Shown piece after piece: positions 25,098 to 35,478 of a stretch of 64,000 bases of DNA. The first letter of the stretch is position 1. Every line of letters begins with the position of its first letter. The position numbers were made by a program, and so were the translations under genes. The stretch comes from Cohnella sp. CFH 77786 (GTDB taxonomy: Bacteria; Bacillota; Bacilli; Paenibacillales; Paenibacillaceae), in assembly GCF_019400745.1 (NCBI RefSeq), contig NZ_WJIB01000003.1, positions 372,001-436,000 on the forward strand, written 5' to 3'. The notes below the pieces were generated by a model. The model had not been told where the DNA came from and did no database searches. It saw only the letters and a list, made by a program, of their open reading frames with translations.

Positions 25098-28016
25098 ATG
25101 AGGTCTAAGCGCATGATCATGGTGAAGAGAATGTTCGCGTTTAGTATTCCGATCATAGCAGCTTTCCTCCTGTTCATGCCTGCTCAAGGACCGGGGAATG
25201 TCCGTGCGGTATCCGCCATGATGCCGGAGGACAACCAGGGGTATGTGGAAGAATCGTACCGGCAATACCTTGCCGATCAAGGCTATGCCGGAACGATGGC
25301 CTCCTCGGAAATCAAGGTGGATCTGGGCTCCTATCGGACATCCGGCGATATGCAAGCAAGGATGGACAACGGTTCCGTCATCATCGGCGACAGCGGCACC
25401 CTTACATGGAATGTGTCCGTGCAGGAAGCCGGCTTCTATAACATTGCCGTGAAGTACCTTCCAGTTAAAGGAACGAACTCCAAAATCGAGAGAAAATTAA
25501 CGATCGACGGGCAAAGTTTGTTCAAGGGCATGGACCAATTGATCTTCAACCGGATCTGGGACAACAGCGGCGGAAAGCCGATCGCGGAGAAGGACGGGAA
25601 TGAGATTCGTCCCGAAGCGGTGGAAAAACCCGAGTGGAAGACGGTTTATCTGAACGATTCGCAAAAGAGAAGCTTGGAGCCTTATAAATTCTATCTGAGT
25701 GCAGGTAAGCACACGTTAACGTTGGAATCGGTCAAGGAGCCTCTGGAGATTGGCGACATTACGCTCAAGGCGGCGCCCGAAATCAAGCCTTACGCAGAGG
25801 TCATCCAGGAATGGAAAAAAGAATACAAGGTTTATGACAAAGCCAATCTTGTCTACCAGGCGGAGAGAACGGACCGGAATACGCTGAATATCGAGAAATC
25901 ATCGGTCGATATCGTAATGTCTACCGACTACAGCAATCCCAATACCGTCCCCTATCACCCGTACAAAATCAAACTGAATACGATCGGAGGTCCCAACTGG
26001 AGAACCCCGGGCGATTATATCCAGTGGCGGATGAACGTGCCGGAAGAGGGTTTATACAGCCTTTCTTTCCGGGGGGAACAGAACACGAACCGGGGCGTGA
26101 TGTCCTACAGGCAGCTGAAAGTAAACGGAGAGGTTCCGTTTCTCGAAGCGGCGGCGATCCCCTTCGGCTTCCATACCGGATTTGTCAACTATGTATTAGG
26201 GAAACCCGGCGAAGATTATCTGATTCCTCTGAAACAAGGCGAGAACACGATATCGCTGGAAGTCGTGTTGGGCCGGTTCGCCATGCCGCTGTCGGAAGTG
26301 GAGCAGAGCGTGCTCGTCCTGAATGAACTGTACCGCAAAACCGTTCAAATTACCGGACTTGCGCCGGACAAATATATCGATTATGAAATCACGAAAAAAA
26401 TTCCCGACTACGCGGAAACGTTCCGGGCGGAAAGCGACCGTTTGAAAAAAGTGGTAGACGAATTGGTCCGAATCACCGGGGAGAAAGGCGAAAAGACGGC
26501 GATCATCGGCAAGATGCAGGTGCAGGCGGAACAATTAAGCCGGAAGCCCGAAAGCGTCATCTATGAGCTGCACACGCTGGAAAACAATATCTCCTCTATG
26601 GGCTCCTGGATCTCATCCATATCGGAGATGCCGCTTCTGCTGGACAGCTTTGCCTTGTCCGCGCCGGGAGCGGAGCTGCCTTCTCCGAAGCCGAATGTCT
26701 TCGTTCGAGGCTATAACAGCACGGTACGGTTTCTGTCCACTTTCTTCGTCGACCAAACCCAATTGTCCGACGCTTCAAGCGGCAAAGCCCTTAAAGTATG
26801 GTTTTCGGCCGGGCGCGATCAGGCACAGATCATCAAAAATCTGATTGATCAGAGCTTCACGCCGGAGTCGAATATTGCGGTGGATTTGCAGCTCATCCCC
26901 GAGGATGTCATCCTGCCGGCCACCCTTGCGGGCAATGGCCCCGATGTCGCCTTGGCGATCCCTCAGGCAACGGTTGTCAACTTTGCCATGCGCAACGCCC
27001 TGGTCGATCTGTCCAAGCTGGACGGCTTTAACGAAATCGGCGCCAAGTTCGCGGACAGCGCATTGAAAACGGTGACCTATCAGAACGGCATATACGGTCT
27101 TCCGGAGCAGCAAACCTTCATGATGATGTTCTACCGGGAAGATATTCTGGAGCAGCTCGGGCTGGAGCCTCCCAAGACCTGGGATGATCTTGAGAATGTG
27201 ATCTCCGTCCTGCATGCGCACCAATACGATTTCTATGTAAACGCTCAAGGGTTGTACCCGTCGCTCGTGTACCAGTACGGAGGAGACCTCTATCAGGGCA
27301 GCGGCAACGATTACGGCATTCGGAGCGGCTTGACCGACGAAAGCGCCATGAATGCGTTTAAAAGGCTTACCAGCTTCTTTACCAGCTACAGATTGCCGGT
27401 ATCCGCCGATTTCCCCAACCGGTTCAGGTCCAGCGAGATGCCGATCGGCATTGCGCCTTATACGACCTTCAACCAACTGGCGGTATTCGCGCCGGAGATC
27501 CGCGGCTTGTGGTCTTTCGCCCCGCTGCCGGGTGTGAAGAATCCTGACGGAAGTATAAACCGCTCTGCCGTTTCCGAAACCGTGGACAGCATCATGATGA
27601 GCTCCTCGAAGAAACAGAAGGAAGCCTGGGAGTTTCTGAAATGGTGGATGGATACGGATACCCAGACGCGGTACGCGAACGCGCTTGAGGCGGTCATGGG
27701 CGCGGCTGCGAGATATCCGACGGCGAATCTCGAGGTGTTGAAGCAGCTCCCTTGGTCGACCCAAGATTCGCAGGAACTGATGAAGCAGTTTCAGGAGACC
27801 GTGGGAATGCCCGAGGTACCCGGCGGATATATGACGGCAAGAGCGATCGATTATGCTTTCCGCGCCGTAGTCACGTGGGACGGCGTAACGAGCGGCGTGA
27901 ATCCTCGCGAGGCGCTGTTCATGCATGTCAAGCAAATCGACAAGGAGCTGGCCAAAAAACGCAAGGAGTTCCATTTGTCTTCCATTCAGAATGAGGGAAA
28001 AGAGGAGTACAGGTGA
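25098..28016 (+). CDS. Large ABC solute-binding protein with carbohydrate-module-like N-terminal half
   Basis: 972 residues, about twice the size of a normal binding protein. Signal peptide ~1-37 without a lipobox. Residues ~45-230 and ~250-420 look like two beta-sandwich modules of CBM6/CBM35 type (WNVSVQEAGFYNIAVKYLP; YIQWRMNVPEEGLYSLSFRG). A helical linker follows (~430-520, coiled-coil-like). Residues ~545-950 form a family 1 solute-binding domain (WFSAGRDQAQIIKNLIDQSF; YGLPEQQTFMMMFYRED). It ends in a GTGA overlap with the next permease, so the two are coupled. It may bind polymer on the outside and pass fragments to the permease. Confidence 0.82.
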   Translation: MRSKRMIMVKRMFAFSIPIIAAFLLFMPAQGPGNVRAVSAMMPEDNQGYVEESYRQYLADQGYAGTMASSEIKVDLGSYRTSGDMQARMDNGSVIIGDSGTLTWNVSVQEAGFYNIAVKYLPVKGTNSKIERKLTIDGQSLFKGMDQLIFNRIWDNSGGKPIAEKDGNEIRPEAVEKPEWKTVYLNDSQKRSLEPYKFYLSAGKHTLTLESVKEPLEIGDITLKAAPEIKPYAEVIQEWKKEYKVYDKANLVYQAERTDRNTLNIEKSSVDIVMSTDYSNPNTVPYHPYKIKLNTIGGPNWRTPGDYIQWRMNVPEEGLYSLSFRGEQNTNRGVMSYRQLKVNGEVPFLEAAAIPFGFHTGFVNYVLGKPGEDYLIPLKQGENTISLEVVLGRFAMPLSEVEQSVLVLNELYRKTVQITGLAPDKYIDYEITKKIPDYAETFRAESDRLKKVVDELVRITGEKGEKTAIIGKMQVQAEQLSRKPESVIYELHTLENNISSMGSWISSISEMPLLLDSFALSAPGAELPSPKPNVFVRGYNSTVRFLSTFFVDQTQLSDASSGKALKVWFSAGRDQAQIIKNLIDQSFTPESNIAVDLQLIPEDVILPATLAGNGPDVALAIPQATVVNFAMRNALVDLSKLDGFNEIGAKFADSALKTVTYQNGIYGLPEQQTFMMMFYREDILEQLGLEPPKTWDDLENVISVLHAHQYDFYVNAQGLYPSLVYQYGGDLYQGSGNDYGIRSGLTDESAMNAFKRLTSFFTSYRLPVSADFPNRFRSSEMPIGIAPYTTFNQLAVFAPEIRGLWSFAPLPGVKNPDGSINRSAVSETVDSIMMSSSKKQKEAWEFLKWWMDTDTQTRYANALEAVMGAAARYPTANLEVLKQLPWSTQDSQELMKQFQETVGMPEVPGGYMTARAIDYAFRAVVTWDGVTSGVNPREALFMHVKQIDKELAKKRKEFHLSSIQNEGKEEYR

Positions 28017-28897
28017 AGCAGGCGTGGAAAGAGCACTGGGAAAAATATTTGCTGATCCTTCCATTCGCGGTTCTGTTCATCGTGTTTACCGCCATCCCTG
28101 TTCTGGCGTCGATCGTGATCAGCTTCACCTCTTTCAACATGCTGGAATTCCCCAAGTTCGTCGGGTTCAGCAACTATATCAATCTCATGGTCAACGATGA
28201 CGTCTTTCTGATCGCGGTAAAAAATACGCTGTTATTTGCCTTGATTACCGGGCCGGTCAGTTATTTGATGTGTTTCGTTTTTTCCTGGCTCATCAATGAG
28301 CTCTCGCCCAAAATCCGCGCGTTCATGACGCTGGTGTTCTATGCGCCTTCGATTTCGGGCAACGCCTATCTGATCTGGAAGCTGATTTTCTCGTCCGATA
28401 TGTATGGATACGCCAATTCCTGGCTGCTGAGACTCGGATTCGCGGATGAGCCGATCTTATGGTTCGACAAGAAAGAGTACGTGCTTCCCATCCTGATCTT
28501 GGTGCAGCTGTGGTTAAGTCTGGGCGTCAGTTTCCTGGCCTTCATCGCGGGATTGCAAAATGTGGACAAAACGCTGTATGAAGCGGGTTCGATCGACGGG
28601 ATCCGAAACCGCTGGCAGGAGCTTTGGTTCATTACGCTTCCGTCAATGAAGCCGCAGCTGATGTTCGGAGCGGTGATGCAGATCACGAGCTCCCTGTCGG
28701 TATCGCAAATCTCGATCGAACTTGCGGGTTTCCCTTCGGTCTCCTATGCCGGCCACACGATTCTGACCCATCTCCACGATTACGGATTTGTCCGGTATGA
28801 GATGGGGTACGCTTCCGCGATCGCCGCGATCTTGTTTTTCATCATGGTATTTACCAATATCATCGTCCAGAAAGCGTTAAGAAGGGTAGGTGCCTAG
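28013..28897 (+). CDS. ABC sugar permease, MalF/LplB type (pair 1)
   Basis: 294 residues, GTG start inside the GTGA overlap with the binding-protein gene and AGAGGAG before it. Six membrane helices and the ATPase-contact EAA loop (YEAGSIDGIRNRWQELWFITLP). Forms the channel with the next gene's product. No ATPase gene is present anywhere in this operon, so a shared MsmX-type ATPase encoded elsewhere must energise it (inference from family knowledge). Confidence 0.88.
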   Translation: MKQAWKEHWEKYLLILPFAVLFIVFTAIPVLASIVISFTSFNMLEFPKFVGFSNYINLMVNDDVFLIAVKNTLLFALITGPVSYLMCFVFSWLINELSPKIRAFMTLVFYAPSISGNAYLIWKLIFSSDMYGYANSWLLRLGFADEPILWFDKKEYVLPILILVQLWLSLGVSFLAFIAGLQNVDKTLYEAGSIDGIRNRWQELWFITLPSMKPQLMFGAVMQITSSLSVSQISIELAGFPSVSYAGHTILTHLHDYGFVRYEMGYASAIAAILFFIMVFTNIIVQKALRRVGA

Positions 28898-29789
28898 CGT
28901 GATCGGTGTTGCCGCAGCGGTCAGGAAAGCTTACCTATCCAGGAAGTTCAAGAGAAGGAACAGAAGCATCCTCGGGGACTTCTCCCTTACTTTTTTTCTG
29001 GGCGTATTCGGATTATTCAGCGTATGGCCGCTTGTGTTCATTATCAATAACGCCTTTAAACCGCTGAACGAGATCTTCGTCTTTCCGCCCAATCTGTTCG
29101 TGCAGAACCCGACGCTGACCAATTTTGCCGATTTGTCCATCATTCTCGGCAACTCCTGGATCCCGTTGTCGCGGTATATCTTCAATACCGTGTTTCTCAC
29201 CGCGCTGGGAACGGTCGGAACGGTCCTCATCGGTTCCATGGCCGCTTTCCCGCTTGCCAAATACGTCTTCCCGGGCTCGAGGCTGATGTCGAAGCTGGTC
29301 GTCTACTCCCTCATGTTTAACGGAACCGTTACCGCCCTGCCGAACTACATCATCATGTCCAAGCTGCATATGATCGACACGTATTGGGCCATTATTCTTC
29401 CTTCCGCGGGCGGCACATTGGGGCTGTTTCTGATGCAGAACTTCATGGTTCAGGTCCCCAGCGCGCTGCTTGAGGCCGCCAAAATGGACGGGGCCGGCGA
29501 GTTCACCATCTTCTGGAGGGTCATGATGCCGCTCTCCAAATCGGCCTGGATCACGCTTGTCATCCTATCCTTTCAGTTTCTGTGGGGGACCACCGGGGGC
29601 GGCTTTATTTACAGCGAGAAGCTGAAGCCGGTCAGTTACGCGTTGTCGCAAATCGTGAACGCGGGCGTCGCCAGAACCGGGGTCGCATCGGCCGTTACGC
29701 TCATCATGCTGGTCGTGCCCGTCGTGGTGTTCGTGATTTCGCAGAGCAACGTGATTCAGACCATGGCGACGACAGGCATTAAAGAATAA
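28890..29789 (+). CDS. ABC sugar permease, MalG/YtcP type (pair 1)
   Basis: 299 residues. GTG at 28890 overlaps the previous gene by 8 bases; a GTG three codons later (28899) has a better distance to AAGGGTAGG and may be the true start. Six helices, EAA loop LLEAAKMDGAGEFTIFWRVMMPL. Partner of the preceding permease. Confidence 0.87.
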   Translation: MPSVIGVAAAVRKAYLSRKFKRRNRSILGDFSLTFFLGVFGLFSVWPLVFIINNAFKPLNEIFVFPPNLFVQNPTLTNFADLSIILGNSWIPLSRYIFNTVFLTALGTVGTVLIGSMAAFPLAKYVFPGSRLMSKLVVYSLMFNGTVTALPNYIIMSKLHMIDTYWAIILPSAGGTLGLFLMQNFMVQVPSALLEAAKMDGAGEFTIFWRVMMPLSKSAWITLVILSFQFLWGTTGGGFIYSEKLKPVSYALSQIVNAGVARTGVASAVTLIMLVVPVVVFVISQSNVIQTMATTGIKE

Positions 29790-29820
29790 TGGACGACTCG
29801 GAAAGGAAGGCCGGGCGGTT

Positions 29821-31272
29821 ATGAGAGATAAGTGGGCTGCTGTTATCGCCTTCATCCTATGCTTGACGCTTCAACCTGCCGGCGCATATGCCGCGAATAC
29901 CTTTGAAAGCAATTATACGTACGACTATTGGGCGGATGCCGTAAGGAGCCTTCCGGCGTTCGAATGGGTGACTACGCTGGATAGCGGCAAGATGGGCAAA
30001 ATCAAAATGGAAAGCGTCGACGATGTGTATGTAAGCAAGGACAGGATCTTTCTGGTGGATTCCGTGGAAAGCCGGGTCAATGTTTTCGATTCGGATCTCC
30101 GGTTCCTTCTGTCCATTAAATTGGTCAAGAATGAGCACGGCAAATTCGTCGTCGATCCGGAGACGAACAAACAGCTGATGTTGAATCAACCGGAGGGCGT
30201 ATTTTACAGCGATGCGCTCGAAGAGCTATATATTGCCGACACAGGGGCGGAGCGGATAATCGTTCTGGACGGGAAGACCTACGTTTACAAAAGGACGATC
30301 GAAAAGCCGGAAAACATGCCGGGGGTGACACCGTTTAAACCTTCCAAGCTGGTTGTGAACAAGGAAGGGAAAATCAGCGTCGTTGTCCAGGGCAGTTATG
30401 AAGGCATCGTGGAAATCAACCGGGACGGCTCCTTCTTCCGATATTTCGGCCTGAACAAGCCCAGGGTCAACGTGGCGGATTACTTCTGGAAATCGATCGC
30501 CACCAACCAGCAGAAGGAAAAGATGAAGAAGATATTCGCCCCTTCCTTCAATAACGTGAGCATCGATTCGGAAGGGTTGATCTATGCGACGACCTTTGAT
30601 TCCTCGGCCAAGGATCGGGTATTCCGCTTCAATGCCAAGGGAGAAAACGTGCTGATTACGTATGGTTGGCCGGTCATCGGCGACCTGCATTACATGAGCG
30701 AGCAGGATTACAGCCGGTTTGTCGATATCGCGGTTACCGACTATGGCGTGTACGCCCTTCTGGATAAAACAAGGGGCAGGGTATTTCTCTATAATTTCGA
30801 AGGGGAAATCATGAACATCTTTAATTCATCCGGGAACTTGAAGGGCAATGTCCGGAATCCGACCGCCATTGCCTGGTTTGGAGATAAGCTGATCGTGGCC
30901 GACAAGCAATTCGGCGTCGCCCATATCTTTCAACCGACGGAATTCGGTCAGGCCGCTCTGGAAGCCGAAAAACAATACCTGAACGGAAACTGGGAATCGG
31001 CGGGCAAAGCGTACCAAGATACGCTCGCGCAAAACGCGAATTACGAGATTGCCTATACCGGCGTAGGCAGGAATTACCTGATGCAGGATTTGTACGAAGA
31101 AGCGTTATATTATTTCAAACTCGGCAACAGCCGTCATTACTATTCCAAAGCTTTCGCCGAGTATCGCAATTTGTTCATCCAACAGCACTTCATCTGGTTT
31201 GTCGTCTCGTTCGTGCTCCTGGCCGGCGCATTGTTGTATTCGGAATATCGATACAACAGGAAACACGGGTAA
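29821..31272 (+). CDS. NHL/beta-propeller protein with TPR-like segment and C-terminal membrane anchor
   Basis: 483 residues. Signal peptide 1-24 (...AYA). Residues ~45-370 contain repeated propeller blades (VDDVYVSKDRIFLVDSVESR; PEGVFYSDALEELYIADTGA; ...NPTAIAWFGDKLIVADKQFG), then ~50 residues of TPR-like helices (AEKQYLNGNWESAGKAYQDT) and a final helix (~455-475) with a short basic cytoplasmic tail. So the propeller sits outside the cell, tethered to the membrane. In similar Paenibacillus/Cohnella loci this gene precedes Yip1 and DUF5696 genes. Role unknown: scaffold or sensor of the importer is plausible. Confidence 0.7.
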   Translation: MRDKWAAVIAFILCLTLQPAGAYAANTFESNYTYDYWADAVRSLPAFEWVTTLDSGKMGKIKMESVDDVYVSKDRIFLVDSVESRVNVFDSDLRFLLSIKLVKNEHGKFVVDPETNKQLMLNQPEGVFYSDALEELYIADTGAERIIVLDGKTYVYKRTIEKPENMPGVTPFKPSKLVVNKEGKISVVVQGSYEGIVEINRDGSFFRYFGLNKPRVNVADYFWKSIATNQQKEKMKKIFAPSFNNVSIDSEGLIYATTFDSSAKDRVFRFNAKGENVLITYGWPVIGDLHYMSEQDYSRFVDIAVTDYGVYALLDKTRGRVFLYNFEGEIMNIFNSSGNLKGNVRNPTAIAWFGDKLIVADKQFGVAHIFQPTEFGQAALEAEKQYLNGNWESAGKAYQDTLAQNANYEIAYTGVGRNYLMQDLYEEALYYFKLGNSRHYYSKAFAEYRNLFIQQHFIWFVVSFVLLAGALLYSEYRYNRKHG

Positions 31273-31309
31273 CGAAAGGCCAAGGCTGGAAAGGGGAGGG
31301 GTGCTCGAT

Positions 31310-31933
31310 ATGTCGGGAATGATGGCAGACGGAAAATACATGTTCTACGTACTCTTTCATCCGTTCGAAGGTTTCTATGATCTGAAATTCGCGAGAAAAA
31401 GAAATTACACGATTCCTACGGTGATCATGCTGATCTGCGGCGTTGCAGGCATTCTGGGTTATCAATACACCGGCTTTATTCTGAACCGCAATCCGCTGTT
31501 TGCCATGAACAGCATCACGCTCTTCTTAACGACTTTGTTCCCTTATTTGTTGTTTCTGATCAGCAATTGGAGCATCACGACCTTGTTCGACGGCAACGGA
31601 ACCATGGGAGATATTTATATCGTGATAAGCTATTCTCTGGTTCCGAAGCTGATCTTCGACCTCGCGGGAATGATATTCAGCAACATGATTATTCAGGAAG
31701 AAACGGCGCTGCTGCATGCATTCGAGGCGATTGGAACGGTGTGGTTCTGTTTCTTGCTGTTCTGCGGACTGTGTGTCGTTCATGAATACAAACCGTTAAC
31801 GAACGTTGTCACGCTTGTCGTTTCCTTCTGTTCCGCGGTGATCATTGTCTTTCTCTCCATGTTGTATTTCACCTTGCTCGGGAAAGTGTTCGGATTCATT
31901 CACACCGTATTCATTGAGTTGACGAAAAGGTGA
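31310..31933 (+). CDS. Yip1-domain membrane protein
   Basis: 207 residues from ATG 31310 (AAGGGGAGGGG upstream; the longer frame overlaps the previous gene and lacks such a site). About five helices, with the Yip1-like HPFEGFYDLKFARKRN amphipathic start and a SYSLVPKLIFDLAGMI segment. Bacterial Yip1 proteins have no settled function. It is tightly packed between the propeller protein and the DUF5696 protein (7-bp gap), which suggests a membrane complex. Confidence 0.72.
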   Translation: MSGMMADGKYMFYVLFHPFEGFYDLKFARKRNYTIPTVIMLICGVAGILGYQYTGFILNRNPLFAMNSITLFLTTLFPYLLFLISNWSITTLFDGNGTMGDIYIVISYSLVPKLIFDLAGMIFSNMIIQEETALLHAFEAIGTVWFCFLLFCGLCVVHEYKPLTNVVTLVVSFCSAVIIVFLSMLYFTLLGKVFGFIHTVFIELTKR

Positions 31934-31940
31934 TGACCAG

Positions 31941-34562
31941 ATGATCAACCGTGTGAGCGGAGCGGCGGTAAGACGAATCCAGGGTGCGGGAATCAAAGGG
32001 CTTCTGCTGGCGTTGCTTGCCGTACTGATTGTTGCGGCGATTTATTACGTTCCCCGGTATGTCGAACATGCGAACATTAAACGTCAGGCACCGCCGGCGT
32101 ATTCCAGAGAAGGATTATCGGCTTCGATCGGCAAGATCGACAACAAAACGGGAACGGTTCGATTGGCAAGCAGCGAGGGAAAAGAGCTGTCGATCGATAC
32201 GGCCACATTGAATATCAAAGTCGTGGATACGAAATCGGGCGCCGAGTGGAACAGCATCTATCCGGATGAAAAAAGCGGGGATCTGGAGAAATCGCCCATG
32301 GTGATCAAGTTTCTGGGCAAGGACAGTTCCATGCGCGAATGGGATGCTTATCGATACAGCATTCAGAACGGCAGCTACACCCTCCATCAAATCAACAACG
32401 GTGTCCAAATCGTATTCGACTTGTCCGAAACGGAATCCTACCGTCTGGACGAATATATGCCGGCCAAAATATCAACGGAAAATTATCAAAAAGAGTTTCT
32501 GGATGCGTTGGATCAGAAGGTGAAGGAAGGAAAAATAAGCGCGGATCAAGCTCAAAAATATAAAGAAGCGCTGGAGCTCACCTATCAGCTGGACCAGGAT
32601 AACGGCTATTATTTCAACAAGTTTGCAGGGCTTCCGCCGCTCTCTCTCGTGAAAGAACTGATCCAGTTCTCCAAAGCGGTGGAATACACGACGGAGATGC
32701 TGATGGCCGACAGCCAGGCGTACGGAATCAGCGTAACGATCACGAAACCCGCAAGATTCCTCGTCACGATGGAAGTGACGTTGGACCAAGGGGATCTTGT
32801 CGTCAAAGTACCGACGTACGAGACGCAAGGCGACAATGATTTCTATACGCTGCAGAACATCTCCGTGCTCCCCTCCTTCGGACTGGCATCGGCGGAGAAG
32901 GCGGACGACGGGTATATCCTGGTGCCGGACGGTTCCGGAGCGCTGTTCAGACTTAATACGTTCAATGGCAAGTATCCGGAATACGATCGGCCTGTCTACA
33001 ACAACACCTATTACGACACGCTCTACGTGATGCCTGAATATCCCGAGAATCTGACGATGCCTGTGTTTGGCATGTACGGCACGGATCAGACAGGAAAGTC
33101 GCGTGGATTCATGGGAATTATCGAGAAGGGGGCGGAGCTCGGACACATCAAGGTCCAGCTCGGCGCGAAGGATACGTCGGCCGGAGGTACCTTCTACAAT
33201 AAGGTCTACAGCGCTTTCGACTCCATGCAGTATTCCCGGGTCAAGGTGTTTGGACCTTACAGCGACAATGATGCTCGCTTTCTGGCTACGACCGGCTTGA
33301 TACCCGTGGACTACACGGTAAGATACAAGCTGTTTCCGGGCAAGGTAACCTATTACGATCTGGCGAAGGCCTATAAGGAATATCTGAAGGAGAAATACAA
33401 CCTCAAGGATTCCTATAACACGACGCCGAAGCTGTTTCTCGACGTGATCGGAACGGTAACCCTTAAGAAGCGGTTTCTGGGGATCCCCTACAAAGAGAAT
33501 TATTCCATGACGAAATATAGTCAGCTGCTGGCGATCATGAAGGATATGCAGGGCATCGACAAGATCGTCAACTATAAAGGCGTCTTCAACAACGGCCTGA
33601 ATAACTCCATCGGAAACAAGGCCGAATTAGCGGGGGCAAACGGAAGCAAGAAGGAATTGGACTCATTAATGAAATATTTCGACGGAGAACGCAATTCGCT
33701 GTTCCTGAATGCCGACCTGATGAGAGTAACCGATACAAGCGGAGGCTTCCGGCCGAAAAGCAATGCGTTGTACGGGTATGACGGAAAACCGGTTGAAATC
33801 CGGAAGTATCTCTATTCGATCGGCATTTTTAATCGGTTCAGCACGAAGCAATACCTTTTAAACCCATTGTATTTAAGCGATACGGTGGACAAATTCATCA
33901 AGAAATCGAAGGACTATCCGAATCTATTCGTGGAGGACATGGGGTCGACTTACTATGCCCACTACAATCCCCGGGAAATCATCGATCCCGTCATCGCCGG
34001 TTCGATCGTGAATGAGAACCTGAAGAAACTGTCCGATCATAAAACGATCGCCTTGGAAAATCCGAATATCGATAAAATCGGTTATATCCGCTACGCGGCC
34101 GATATCTCCAGGGAGAGCAGCAATTACGGCACCATGTACGTTTCGATCCCGTTCCGGCAGCTGGTGATGAACGGACTGACGGAATATACGACCTTGAATG
34201 TGAACATGTCCTCGGACAGAAGCGATTATTTCCTGCTGCAAGCCTTCGAGCTCGGAAGCATCCCGAAGTTTACCATCAGCGCCGAGAATGCAGATATCCT
34301 TAAAAATACCGATTACAGCGACTACTTCTCGATTCAGTACGCTTCGCTGAAGGATAAAATCAAAGACGTATACGAGAAGTATAGCAGAGGACTTGCGCAA
34401 ATCGGTTCCAAGGAAATCGTCGGCCACCGCATGCTCGATCAAAACGTATTTGAAACGACGTATGCTTCAGGAGCAAAAGTGATCGTCAATTATAACAAAT
34501 TTCCTGTCTCCGCCTCGGGATATCATCTTGATGCGTTAGGCTATCTCATCGAAGGGAGGTAA
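31941..34562 (+). CDS. DUF5696 family membrane-anchored extracellular protein
   Basis: 873 residues. One N-terminal helix (~17-42) anchors a very large extracytoplasmic part. Blocks such as GYILVPDGSGALFRLNTFNG, MPVFGMYG and YVSIPFRQLVMNGLTEYTTL fit DUF5696 proteins, which occur beside sugar ABC importers in Paenibacillaceae. The central part may adopt a glycosidase-like barrel, but no catalytic pair can be assigned. Stop and next start are 4 bp apart, so it is translated together with the second permease pair. Function unknown; placed to handle polysaccharide at the membrane. Confidence 0.75.
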   Translation: MINRVSGAAVRRIQGAGIKGLLLALLAVLIVAAIYYVPRYVEHANIKRQAPPAYSREGLSASIGKIDNKTGTVRLASSEGKELSIDTATLNIKVVDTKSGAEWNSIYPDEKSGDLEKSPMVIKFLGKDSSMREWDAYRYSIQNGSYTLHQINNGVQIVFDLSETESYRLDEYMPAKISTENYQKEFLDALDQKVKEGKISADQAQKYKEALELTYQLDQDNGYYFNKFAGLPPLSLVKELIQFSKAVEYTTEMLMADSQAYGISVTITKPARFLVTMEVTLDQGDLVVKVPTYETQGDNDFYTLQNISVLPSFGLASAEKADDGYILVPDGSGALFRLNTFNGKYPEYDRPVYNNTYYDTLYVMPEYPENLTMPVFGMYGTDQTGKSRGFMGIIEKGAELGHIKVQLGAKDTSAGGTFYNKVYSAFDSMQYSRVKVFGPYSDNDARFLATTGLIPVDYTVRYKLFPGKVTYYDLAKAYKEYLKEKYNLKDSYNTTPKLFLDVIGTVTLKKRFLGIPYKENYSMTKYSQLLAIMKDMQGIDKIVNYKGVFNNGLNNSIGNKAELAGANGSKKELDSLMKYFDGERNSLFLNADLMRVTDTSGGFRPKSNALYGYDGKPVEIRKYLYSIGIFNRFSTKQYLLNPLYLSDTVDKFIKKSKDYPNLFVEDMGSTYYAHYNPREIIDPVIAGSIVNENLKKLSDHKTIALENPNIDKIGYIRYAADISRESSNYGTMYVSIPFRQLVMNGLTEYTTLNVNMSSDRSDYFLLQAFELGSIPKFTISAENADILKNTDYSDYFSIQYASLKDKIKDVYEKYSRGLAQIGSKEIVGHRMLDQNVFETTYASGAKVIVNYNKFPVSASGYHLDALGYLIEGR

Positions 34563-34566
34563 GGAA

Positions 34567-35478
34567 ATGGCGAAAATCCGCGTTTCATATAAAAACATGA
34601 GAAAAATCCACGGCATCGTCTTCGTGCTGCCGTGGCTGATCGGGTTCATCCTGTTCTTCATCACGCCGCTGGCGAACACGATCAAATACTCCTTTCACAA
34701 CGTAGGCGTGGCGGACACAGGCGGAATGGTTCAAAAATATGTAGGCCTGCAGAATTACATCGATCTGTTCAAAGTGGAAGTGTCCAGTCAGAGCAAGCAG
34801 TTTTTAAGAATATTCTCCGACGAGAATCTGAATATCTTCGTCAATACGCCGGTGATCGTCGTATTCAGCTTGTTCTGCGCCATCTTGATCAATGTCAAAT
34901 TCAAGGGGCAGGGGCTCGCCAGGGTGATCTTCTTTCTGCCTATCGTACTGGGACTCAAAGTCGTCGTGGATTTGATCATGGTCACGACGGGCGGAGATGT
35001 CGCCGACGCGGCCGTAAGCGAGAGGTTCGACAACGGCATGATCATCGATTTTCTGCTAACCTATACCTTTCTTCCCTTGAAGGTTTCGATTTTCATTTCG
35101 GATTTGGCCAATAACGTGTTTCTGCTGCTGTCGCAGACCGGGGTCCAGACGCTGATCTTCCTGGCGGGACTGCAATCCATCAACAAGTCGTTGTATGAGG
35201 TGGCCAAAATCGAAGGCGCGAGCAGTTACGAAGTGTTCTGGAAAATCACGCTCCCGCTCATGTCCAACATCTCGCTATTTGCTTTCATCTATACTTTTGT
35301 CGACATGTTCCTCAAATCATCGATCTCCACGGAGGTTTACTATTTTGCTTTCAACAAGAACAACATCGGCGTAGGTTCGGCGTTATCGGTCGTTTATTTG
35401 TTCAATGTTCTTCTCGATTTGCTGCTGTTATTGTTAATCCTTAGCAGGGTGGTGAAGCTGAATCATGCTGCCAAATGA
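34567..35478 (+). CDS. ABC sugar permease, MalF/LplB type (pair 2)
   Basis: 303 residues, ribosome site GGGAGGTAAGGAA. Six helices; EAA loop YEVAKIEGASSYEVFWKITLP. It carries a ~60-residue insertion after the first helix that makes a longer extracytoplasmic loop. Overlaps the next permease start by 14 bases. Confidence 0.87.
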   Translation: MAKIRVSYKNMRKIHGIVFVLPWLIGFILFFITPLANTIKYSFHNVGVADTGGMVQKYVGLQNYIDLFKVEVSSQSKQFLRIFSDENLNIFVNTPVIVVFSLFCAILINVKFKGQGLARVIFFLPIVLGLKVVVDLIMVTTGGDVADAAVSERFDNGMIIDFLLTYTFLPLKVSIFISDLANNVFLLLSQTGVQTLIFLAGLQSINKSLYEVAKIEGASSYEVFWKITLPLMSNISLFAFIYTFVDMFLKSSISTEVYYFAFNKNNIGVGSALSVVYLFNVLLDLLLLLLILSRVVKLNHAAK

